From: Nocardioides jejuensis
GTDB lineage: Bacteria > Actinomycetota > Actinomycetes > Propionibacteriales > Nocardioidaceae
Reading direction: 5' to 3'
Assembly: GCF_004337475.1 (NCBI RefSeq)
Contig: NZ_SJZJ01000007.1
Coordinates: 1 to 64,000 of the forward strand
DNA: 64,000 bases
The position numbers and the translations under genes are program-made. Each line of letters opens with the position of its first letter. The stretch's first letter is position 1. Under the pieces are notes generated by a model. It worked only from the letters and a program-made list of their open reading frames with translations. It ran no database searches and was not told the DNA's origin. This document shows positions 35,338 through 42,212 of this stretch, in pieces.

Positions 35338-36294
35338 ATGAGCCAGCTCGCCACCCATGCGCTTCCGATGATCCTCACCGAGGTCGAGGTGACCTCCGTC
35401 GAGCGGCTCTCGGCGTCGTTCGTCCGGGTCGAGCTGGCCTCCCCGGCCCTGGCCGACTTCGGTGTGGACGGGTCGCCGCTCTTCGACCAGCGGATCAAGC
35501 TCGTCTTCCCGAACGCCGCCGGCGAGCTGACGTCGTTCGAGGGCGCGGACGAGACGTGGCTGAGCACCTGGCTCCAGCGCCCCGTCGAGGAGCGCGGCCC
35601 GATGCGGACGTACACGGTGCGGGCGCTGACCGGATCAGGTGCCGCGACCCGCCTCGTCGTCGACATCGTGATCCACGAACCCCCGTGCGGCCCGGGATCG
35701 ACCTGGGCCCGCGCTGCCCGGGTGGGAGACCGGCTCGTGCTGGTCGGCCCGCGTCGAGGGGCGGCGTTCGGCGGGATCGAGTTCGCCCCGCACGCTGCGA
35801 TGACCGAGATGGTGCTGGTCGGCGACGAGACCGCTGTCCCGGCCATCGCCGCGATCCTCGCTGACCTGCCCGCGACGGCGGTCGGACGGGTCTTCCTCGA
35901 GGTCCCCCTGGCCGAGGACATCCAGGAGCTGGAGGCGCCCGCGGGGATGGTCGTCACCTGGCTGCCGCGCAACGGCGCCGCGCACGGGACCCGGATCCTG
36001 GCCGCGGCGGCCGAGCGGCTCGCCGTACGAGCTGCGGCGGAGCCTGCTGCCCTGACGCTGGCTGCCGAGGACGAGATCGACCCGGATCTGTGGGAGACCC
36101 CGGCCTACTCGTCCTCGGGGGAGTCGTTGGCGGGCGGAGCGGCGGCAGTGTTGCCGGGTGTCTACGCCTGGATCGCCGGGGAGTCCGCGATGGTCACCAG
36201 CCTGCGTCGCTACCTCGTCAACGAGATCGGGCTCGACCGCTCCCAGGTCGCCTTCATGGGCTACTGGCGCCGCGGCGTCGCGATGCGCTCCTGA
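35338..36294 (+). CDS. Siderophore-interacting protein (FAD ferric-siderophore reductase)
   Basis: 318 aa. The FAD-binding domain at about 12-135 holds RTYTVRAL near 85 with the flavin-binding Arg/Tyr/Thr. The SIP C-terminal domain holds LVGDETAVPAIAAIL near 160 and the AWIAGESAMV NAD(P)H motif near 278. The end is GYWRRG, as in ViuB/YqjH relatives. It reduces Fe(III) in imported siderophores and frees iron in the cytoplasm. Iron boxes and a structured leader precede it, so iron starvation should induce it. No siderophore transporter or synthesis gene is adjacent. Confidence 0.9.
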   Translation: MSQLATHALPMILTEVEVTSVERLSASFVRVELASPALADFGVDGSPLFDQRIKLVFPNAAGELTSFEGADETWLSTWLQRPVEERGPMRTYTVRALTGSGAATRLVVDIVIHEPPCGPGSTWARAARVGDRLVLVGPRRGAAFGGIEFAPHAAMTEMVLVGDETAVPAIAAILADLPATAVGRVFLEVPLAEDIQELEAPAGMVVTWLPRNGAAHGTRILAAAAERLAVRAAAEPAALTLAAEDEIDPDLWETPAYSSSGESLAGGAAAVLPGVYAWIAGESAMVTSLRRYLVNEIGLDRSQVAFMGYWRRGVAMRS

Positions 36295-36307
36295 GCCCGG
36301 TCATGCA

Positions 36308-36344
36308 GGACGCCGCCGCACCCGATCTCGGGGCGGCGGCGTCC
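36308..36344. terminator. Bidirectional terminator hairpin
   Basis: Perfect 12-bp arms (36308-36319 and 36333-36344) with a 13-nt loop, between the siderophore gene and the convergent SRPBCC gene. Confidence 0.75.
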
Positions 36345-36361
36345 GTGCGTGGTGGGCCGGG

Positions 36362-36814
36362 TCAGGCCTCGGCAGCGGCCTTGAGCTTGGCCAGGCCCTT
36401 GTCGAAGTCCTTGGCGATCGCCTTGTCGAAGAAGAGCTTGCCGAGGATGGCGAAGAGCAGCGGGCGCTCGCCGGACATCGCCCAGTCGACGCGCGTGCCG
36501 TCGCCCTCGGCGGTCAGCGTGAAGACGGTCTTGTTGCTCGCCTTGAAGGGCTTGAGGAACTCGAGGTCGATGTCGATCCGCTCCGGCGTCGACGCGGTGA
36601 TCTCCATGGAGCCCTGGCCGACCTTGTTGTTGCCCACCCAGGCGTAGTGCGACCCGACGCCCTTGTCGGAGCCGGAGTAGGTGCGCTTGAGCTCGGGGTC
36701 GAGCTCCTCCCACGGCGACCACGCGGTCCAGTTGTGGAAGTCGTCGAGGTGGGTGTGGACCGCAGCGGGGGCGGCGTCGATCGTGATGCTGCGCGAGTTC
36801 TCGAAGTGAGGCAT
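36362..36814 (-). CDS. SRPBCC (START/Bet v1-like) family protein
   Basis: 150 aa. Family features are VHTHLDDFHNWTAWSPWE near 19 and the basic/aromatic pocket strands KTVFTLTAEGDGTRVDWAMSG near 92. The fold is a helix-grip with a hydrophobic pocket for a lipid or polyketide. No catalytic site is seen, so a binding role is more likely than cyclase activity. The start at 36814 fits TAGCCT 7 nt upstream (leaderless). Confidence 0.82.
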   Translation of the reverse strand: MPHFENSRSITIDAAPAAVHTHLDDFHNWTAWSPWEELDPELKRTYSGSDKGVGSHYAWVGNNKVGQGSMEITASTPERIDIDLEFLKPFKASNKTVFTLTAEGDGTRVDWAMSGERPLLFAILGKLFFDKAIAKDFDKGLAKLKAAAEA

Positions 36815-36821
36815 GGCGGCA

Positions 36822-36827
36822 AGGCTA
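36822..36827 (-). promoter_or_regulatory. -10 hexamer of leaderless SRPBCC mRNA
   Basis: Minus-strand TAGCCT lies 7 nt before the ATG at 36814. Confidence 0.5.
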
Positions 36828-36881
36828 GTCGCGTCCGCCGACAGGGCCGCTCGTACGGGTGTGGCTGTTGGGCCGCGCGTC

Positions 36882-36956
36882 CGCCGAAGTCTTCGCCGCG
36901 GTGAAGACTTCGGCGCCCCGTGGGCTGTGTGGCCGCCGAGATCTTCACCCGGGTGA
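36882..36956. promoter_or_regulatory. Inverted repeat and degenerate second copy
   Basis: A perfect 13-bp inverted repeat (36882-36894 with 36903-36915, 8-nt spacer) is followed by a related CCGCCGAGATCTTC copy at 36933-36946. The 12-bp palindrome TCACCCGGGTGA (36945-36956) overlaps its end. It lies upstream of the SRPBCC gene and downstream of the Fe-S oxidoreductase gene. Confidence 0.5.
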
Positions 36957-36974
36957 GCACTTTGACCCGAAATG

Positions 36975-37011
36975 CACGACGGCCGCCCGGTCAGACCGAG
37001 CGGCCGTCGTG
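36975..37011. terminator. Terminator of the Fe-S oxidoreductase gene
   Basis: Perfect 12-bp arms (36975-36986 and 37000-37011) with a 13-nt loop, 12 bp after the stop codon of the large gene. Confidence 0.75.
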
Positions 37012-37023
37012 TCTAGCTGTTGC

Positions 37024-40000
37024 TCAGAGGTCGAACAGCGACGACGCTCCGTGGATGTCGGCGTCGGTGCGCGGCGTGTGCGTCGCACCGCTCGACTTCG
37101 GGGCCTCCGCGGGCGCGGCGGGCGCGGCCGGGGCCGGCTCCTCCGCAGCGGGGGCCTCGGCCGCGGGCTCCTCGACAACCGGCTCCTCAGCCGGAGCCGC
37201 GGGAGCGTCGTCGGCCTCGAAGATCGTCTCCGCAGCCTCGGCCGGAGCGGCCTCGGCGACGGGGGTCTCCTCGATGACCGGCTCGGCAGCCGGAGCGGCC
37301 TCGACCGGAGCGGCCGGAGCAGCGGCGGCGGGAGCCGCGGCGGCAGCCGGAGCGCCACCCTCGGGCCACGGGATGTCGAAGAGCGACGAAGCGCCGTGGA
37401 TGTCGACATCAGTACGCGGCGCGGTCGCGGCACCCGAAGCGGCCGGGGCCGCAGCAGGGGCAGCGGCCGGGGCAGCAACAGGAGCCTCGACGACGGCCTC
37501 GGCCGCCGGCTCCGCCGCGGTCTCGGCGACCTCGGCAGGGGCCTCCTCGACCGGAGCAGCTGCAGCTTCCTCGGTCGCGGCCGGGGCGGCAGCGGCCGGG
37601 GCAGCCGGAGCGGCAGCCGGGATGTCGAAGAGCGAACCGCCAGCGCTGAGGTCCGCGGCCGGGGCGGCCGGAGCCGCCTCCGCCTTCGGGGCCTCGGCAA
37701 CCGGAGCAGCCTCAGCCGGCGCGGCCGGGGCAGCAGCCGGCGTCGGTGCTACGTCGAAGAGCGAACCGCCAGCACCGAGGTCAGCGGCCGGAGCGGCCTC
37801 CGCCTTCGGAGCCTCGGCGGCCGGCGTCGGCGCGACGTCGAACAGCGAGCCGCCCGCGGCCGGAGCGGCCGGGGCCGCCTCTGCCGGAGCAGGCGTGTCG
37901 AACAGCGAACCGCCGGCAGCCGGAGCAGCCTCGGCTGGAGCCGGGGTGTCGAAGAGCGATCCACCCGCCGGGGCCGCCTCTGCCGGAGCAGCGTCGAACA
38001 GCGACGATCCACCCGCGGCCGGAGCGGCGGGAGCAGCCGGAGCGTCACCGAAGAGCGAGCCACCAGCAGCCGGCGCGGCCGGAGCGGCGGGGGCGTCACC
38101 GAACAGCGACGAGCCGCCGGCAGCCGGAGCAGCCGGGGCAGCCTCGGCCGGAGCAGCAGCGGCAGCAGGAGCAGCAGCCTCAGCCGGGGCGGCCTTCGCA
38201 GCCGGAGCGTCGACCGGAGCCTCGCCCGGCTTGTACTTCGTGGCGACCTCGCCCTTGACCGAAGCGAGCAGCATCTGCGCGACGTCGAGGACCTCGACCT
38301 CGGTGCGGGCCGTCTCGTCGGCCTGCATCTTGGTCAGGCCGTCGGCCAGCATGACGCGGCAGAAGGGGCAGCCGACGGCGATCTGGTCGGCACCGGTGCC
38401 GACGGCCTCTTCCGTGCGGTTGAGGTTGATGCGCGAGCCGATGGTCTCTTCCATCCACATGCGGGCACCACCGGCGCCACAGCAGAAGGACTTCTCCTGG
38501 GACCGCTCCATCTCCTTGTACTCCGCACCCGGAAGGATCTGCAGCAGGTCACGCGGCGGCGAGTAGACCTGGTTGTGACGACCCAGGAAGCAGGGGTCGT
38601 GGTACGTGATGGAGCGCTGGTGCGCACCCTCGCCGGTCTTGACCGGGGTCAGCTTGCCCTCGCGCACGAGGCGGTTGAGCAGCTGCGTGTGGTGCACGAC
38701 CTCGAGCTCGATGCCCAGGTCCTTGTACTCGTTCTTCAGGGTGTTGAAGCAGTGCGCACAGGTCGAGACGACCTTCTTGACCTTGAACTCCTTGAAGGTC
38801 TCGATGTTCTGCTGCGCGAGACCCTGGAAGACGAACTCGTTGCCGGCACGACGAGCGGAGTCACCGGTGCAGGTCTCGCCGTTGCCCAGGACGCCGAACG
38901 ACACGTCGGCCATGTGGAGCAGCTCGGCGACGGCACGCGTCGTCTTCTTGGCACGGTCCTCGTAGGCGCCGGCGCAGCCGACCCAGAAGAGCCACTCGAC
39001 CTCGTCGAGCGACTCGATGTCGTCACCGACGACCTTGACGTCGAAGTCGAGACCCTGCGCCCAGTCCATGCGGGCGTTCGGGTTCATGTTCCACGGGTTG
39101 CCCTTGTTCTCCAGACCCTTGAAGAGTCCGTTGAGCTCGGCCGGGAAGTTGGACTCGACGAGCACCTGGTAGCGGCGCATGTCGACGAAGTGGTCGACGT
39201 GCTCGATGTCGACCGGGCACTGCTGGACGCAGGCGCCACAGTTGGTGCAGGACCACAGGGCGTCCTCGGAGATGACGAAGTCGCCACCCTCGGGGTTGTA
39301 GAACCAGTCCTGCGCGTCCTCGAGGTGGCCACCGTCGAGGTCGACCGAACCGACGAGCGAGCGCTCGGCAGCACCCTCGACGCCGGCAGCGACGTCGTAC
39401 GCGTGCTGGCGCAGGCCCATCATCATGAGCTTCGGGGAGAGCGGCTTCTCGGTGTGCCACGCGGGGCACTGCGACTGGCAGCGGCCACACTCGGTACACG
39501 TCGTGAAGTCGAGGATGCCCTTCCACGAGAAGTCGTTGATCGAGCCGACGCCGAGCACCGAGTCCTCGTCGAGGTCGTCGATGTCGTCGAGCGTGATCGC
39601 CTTGCCGTTGGAGGTCAGCGGCTTGAGGCCACCGAGCGCCGTACCGCCGGAGGACTCACGCTTGAAGAAGATGTTGAACCACGCGGTGAAGCGGTGCCAG
39701 GCGACACCCATCGTGAGGTTCGAGGAGATGACGATCAGCCAGAGCATGGCCGAGGTGACCTTGAACATCGCGATCGCGAAGACCCACGCCTCGGCGCCGT
39801 CGTGCGACGTCGGGAAGAGGTGCGAGAAGTACTGCGAGAGCGGGAAGTGGAAGCCCGTCGCGTGCTCGGCGTGCTCGCCGCCCATGGCCTTGGCCATGTT
39901 GTACTCCGCGCCGCGGATGAAGAGGATCGCGGCCGACTCGAGGAAGACCATCGCCTCGACGAAGTACGCCTGCCACATCGTGGAGCCATAGAAGCGCGTC

Positions 40001-40434
40001 TTGCGCGAGGGGGTGTTGCTCGGGCGGTGCGTCAGGCGGTACGCGATCAGCGGGAGGATCGCGAGGGCGCCGAGGAGACCGATGAACTCCGAGAACCACT
40101 CGAAGCCGAAGAAGGTGCCGATGATCGGCCAGGCGAACGTCGGCGAGAAGAGCTGCACGACGCCCTGCATGACGGCGGTCGACAGCACCAGGAACGCCAT
40201 GTAGGCGAACCAATGCAGGCCGCCGACCCACCAGATCTGGAACATGCGCGTGTGGAGGAAGGTCTCCTTCAGCATGTTCAGGCCGCGGGCGATCGGACGG
40301 TCCGTGCGGTTCAGCGCGGGCTGACCCTGACGGATCACCTTCAGCATCGCGCGCACGGCGCGGGTGGTGAGTGCAACCGCGACGACGGTGAACGAGAGGC
40401 TCACCACGACCGCGATGGTCTGCATCAAAGACAT
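37024..40434 (-). CDS. Fe-S membrane oxidoreductase (HdrD/CCG-domain type) with SLFD-repeat tail
   Basis: 1136 aa. An N-terminal membrane part (about 1-270) with five or six helices looks like a heme b-type NarI-like subunit. Two CxxCxxCxxxCP ferredoxin clusters lie near 315 (CTECGRCQSQCP) and 400 (CTNCGACVQQCP). Two CCG domains then hold CAHC near 570 and SFCCGAGG near 675. Together they resemble heterodisulfide-reductase-like quinone or thiol oxidoreductases conserved in actinobacteria. The last 400 residues are Ala/Pro/Glu-rich and repeat SLFD/SLFG ten times. The ATG at 40434 has AAGGAG upstream. It is probably a single-gene transcript with terminator at 36975. Confidence 0.88.
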   Translation of the reverse strand: MSLMQTIAVVVSLSFTVVAVALTTRAVRAMLKVIRQGQPALNRTDRPIARGLNMLKETFLHTRMFQIWWVGGLHWFAYMAFLVLSTAVMQGVVQLFSPTFAWPIIGTFFGFEWFSEFIGLLGALAILPLIAYRLTHRPSNTPSRKTRFYGSTMWQAYFVEAMVFLESAAILFIRGAEYNMAKAMGGEHAEHATGFHFPLSQYFSHLFPTSHDGAEAWVFAIAMFKVTSAMLWLIVISSNLTMGVAWHRFTAWFNIFFKRESSGGTALGGLKPLTSNGKAITLDDIDDLDEDSVLGVGSINDFSWKGILDFTTCTECGRCQSQCPAWHTEKPLSPKLMMMGLRQHAYDVAAGVEGAAERSLVGSVDLDGGHLEDAQDWFYNPEGGDFVISEDALWSCTNCGACVQQCPVDIEHVDHFVDMRRYQVLVESNFPAELNGLFKGLENKGNPWNMNPNARMDWAQGLDFDVKVVGDDIESLDEVEWLFWVGCAGAYEDRAKKTTRAVAELLHMADVSFGVLGNGETCTGDSARRAGNEFVFQGLAQQNIETFKEFKVKKVVSTCAHCFNTLKNEYKDLGIELEVVHHTQLLNRLVREGKLTPVKTGEGAHQRSITYHDPCFLGRHNQVYSPPRDLLQILPGAEYKEMERSQEKSFCCGAGGARMWMEETIGSRINLNRTEEAVGTGADQIAVGCPFCRVMLADGLTKMQADETARTEVEVLDVAQMLLASVKGEVATKYKPGEAPVDAPAAKAAPAEAAAPAAAAAPAEAAPAAPAAGGSSLFGDAPAAPAAPAAGGSLFGDAPAAPAAPAAGGSSLFDAAPAEAAPAGGSLFDTPAPAEAAPAAGGSLFDTPAPAEAAPAAPAAGGSLFDVAPTPAAEAPKAEAAPAADLGAGGSLFDVAPTPAAAPAAPAEAAPVAEAPKAEAAPAAPAADLSAGGSLFDIPAAAPAAPAAAAPAATEEAAAAPVEEAPAEVAETAAEPAAEAVVEAPVAAPAAAPAAAPAASGAATAPRTDVDIHGASSLFDIPWPEGGAPAAAAAPAAAAPAAPVEAAPAAEPVIEETPVAEAAPAEAAETIFEADDAPAAPAEEPVVEEPAAEAPAAEEPAPAAPAAPAEAPKSSGATHTPRTDADIHGASSLFDL
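37027..38222 (-). repeat. Ala/Pro-rich low-complexity tail with ten SLFD/SLFG motifs
   Basis: The C-terminal 400 codons of the Fe-S oxidoreductase. Ten copies of SLF(D/G) occur, mostly as GGSLFDVAP-type units, and two copies of a PRTDxDIHGASSLFD block, the second at the very C-terminus. The DNA shows many near-repeats of 30-90 bp. Confidence 0.85.
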
Positions 40435-40461
40435 GGAGGGACGGCTCCTTGCGAGTCGGTT

Positions 40462-40475
40462 CTACCCATGGGTAG
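40462..40475. promoter_or_regulatory. 14-bp perfect palindrome CTACCCATGGGTAG
   Basis: Lies 28 bp upstream of the Fe-S oxidoreductase start. It could be the binding site of a dimeric regulator; the regulator is unknown. Confidence 0.45.
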
Positions 40476-40551
40476 GGCTGGCCGCATCCTAGCCCGCGCA
40501 GTGCCCCCGTCTCGCGTGAGTGCGGTCGCTTAGGATACCCTTACCCGCAGG

Positions 40552-41775
40552 TCAGCGCCCCGGCCGTACGCCGAGCCAGCCGGCCGCGAGGCACGCCGCC
40601 GAGGCAAGTGCGGCGAACCACGGGTAGATCGCGTCGAGCCCCCAGGTCGTCGCAGCCCAGCCCGCACCGATCGTCGGGAACGCCATCGCCGAGTACGCCA
40701 GCAGGTAGTACGCCGACATGGTCTCGCCGCGGCGGTCGGCCGGGACGACGTTCGAGAGGTGGCGCAGGGAGCCGCCGAAGCTCAACCCGAAGGCGGCGCC
40801 GAGGATCGCCGACATCGCGAAGACGGCGTACGGGTTGTGGCTGATCAGGGCCGGGATGGTCAGCAGCAGGGAGACCGCCATGCCCAGGTCGCCGATGAGC
40901 GCCGAGCGACGCGCCTCGAGATCGGTGGCGGCCAGCTGTACGAGTGCGGCGGCCAGAGCCGAGACCGCGACGACGGCACCGCCGAAGACGAGGTTGTGGA
41001 CGCCGGTCTTCTGGGCGGCGAGCGTGGGGAAGAGCGAGAGCAGCACGCCCAGCACGGACCAGGCAGCCATTACGCCGAGCGCCGCGAACCAGAAGTCGCC
41101 GCGGATCTCCGCCGGCACCGACGGCCGGGCGATCCGGAGCGAGCCCTGCGTGCGGTCGCTGTGCGTCTCGCGGAGCCCGAGCAGGCCGACGCCCATCGTG
41201 ACGACGAGCGCGCCGATCACGACGAACGGCAGTCGGAGCGGGTGGGGGGCGTACTGCGCGAGCACGGACGAGGCGAGGATCGCGACGGTGATGCCGATGT
41301 TGAACGCCGCACCGCTGAGCTGACCGGTGCGCCGGCCGTGGTCGGGGCGAAGGTCCATCAGGGCGGCCGCGCCGGCGACGACGATCGAGCCGACCGCTGC
41401 GCCGTGCAGCATGCGGGCGATCAGCAGCATCCAGACGTTGCTCGCGAACAGGAAGATCGCCAGGCCGACGACCAGCGTCGCGGTGGCGGCGAGGAGCACC
41501 GGCTTGCGTCCGACGGCGTCGGAGATCGTGCCGGAGACGAGGACGGCACCCAGTGCCGCGAATGCGTAGACCGCGAAGATCACCGTCGTCGTGAGCGGCG
41601 TCAGGTGCCACTCCGACTGGTAGATGCCGTAGAGCGGGGCGGGCATGCCCGAGACGCCGAGCGCGATGCCGGTCAGGGTGAGGACCAGGGAGTACGCCCA
41701 GCGCTGCCCGGTGTGGGCGTCTGCATGGGTGCCGGACAACGCGTCGATGCCGGGTGTGGCTGCTGCGCTCGTCAC
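40552..41775 (-). CDS. MFS transporter (12 helices)
   Basis: 407 aa with 12 predicted membrane helices. The MFS signature between helices 2 and 3 reads SDAVGRKP, and a loop between helices 4 and 5 contains DLRPDHGRRTG. It is an efflux-type transporter; the substrate is unknown. The GTG start at 41775 lies 20 bp from the first of two operators, and the divergent ArsR gene probably represses it. ArsR-type control of an MFS pump suggests export of a drug, metal or metabolite. Confidence 0.85.
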   Translation of the reverse strand: MTSAAATPGIDALSGTHADAHTGQRWAYSLVLTLTGIALGVSGMPAPLYGIYQSEWHLTPLTTTVIFAVYAFAALGAVLVSGTISDAVGRKPVLLAATATLVVGLAIFLFASNVWMLLIARMLHGAAVGSIVVAGAAALMDLRPDHGRRTGQLSGAAFNIGITVAILASSVLAQYAPHPLRLPFVVIGALVVTMGVGLLGLRETHSDRTQGSLRIARPSVPAEIRGDFWFAALGVMAAWSVLGVLLSLFPTLAAQKTGVHNLVFGGAVVAVSALAAALVQLAATDLEARRSALIGDLGMAVSLLLTIPALISHNPYAVFAMSAILGAAFGLSFGGSLRHLSNVVPADRRGETMSAYYLLAYSAMAFPTIGAGWAATTWGLDAIYPWFAALASAACLAAGWLGVRPGR

Positions 41776-41794
41776 CGCGTACCTGCTTCCGGTA

Positions 41795-41848
41795 GGTTCG
41801 ATGTACGTCGAACCCCTACGCTACGCCTGGTTCGATGACCGTCAAACC
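41795..41848. promoter_or_regulatory. Tandem operators between MFS and ArsR genes
   Basis: Operator 1 at 41795-41814 is GGTTCGA-N6-TCGAACC (perfect). Operator 2 at 41829-41848 is GGTTCGA-N6-TCAAACC (one mismatch). Centres are 34 bp apart. They fit a dimeric ArsR-type repressor that controls both genes. Confidence 0.75.
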
Positions 41849-41867
41849 CTTATTCGAGGTGACCCGC

Positions 41868-42209
41868 ATGACACCGGAGCACGGACAGCCCGTGGCGCAG
41901 GAGGCCGACGTCGCCGTTCCTGTTGCCGGCATCCAGCAGCTGCTCGCAGCGCTGCAGGACCCGGTGCGCCTCGAGATGGTGCGTCGCCTCGTCGGCGCCG
42001 GTGGCGAGGCGCAGTGCAAGAACCTCTATGACGGCATCGGCAAGTCGACCGCCGCCCACCACTTCAAGATCCTGCGCGAGGCCGGGATCACCGAGCGGCT
42101 CACCGTCGACGGCACCATCCACCAGCGACTCCGGTCCGACGACGTCGCGCAGGCGGCACCGGGACTGCTCGATGCAGTCATCGGTGCCGCCCAACGCCAG
42201 GCGGAGTGA
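41868..42209 (+). CDS. ArsR family transcriptional regulator
   Basis: 113 aa winged-helix protein with ALQDPVRLEMVRRLV near 27, the recognition helix KSTAAHHFKILREAGI near 57 and a beta wing with HQRLRSDD. No metal-binding cysteine pair is seen. The first ATG (41835) lies inside operator 2, so I prefer the ATG at 41868, which has GAGGTG 6 nt upstream and starts MTPEHGQP. It should repress itself and the MFS gene. Confidence 0.82.
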   Translation: MTPEHGQPVAQEADVAVPVAGIQQLLAALQDPVRLEMVRRLVGAGGEAQCKNLYDGIGKSTAAHHFKILREAGITERLTVDGTIHQRLRSDDVAQAAPGLLDAVIGAAQRQAE

Positions 42210-42212
42210 GCC

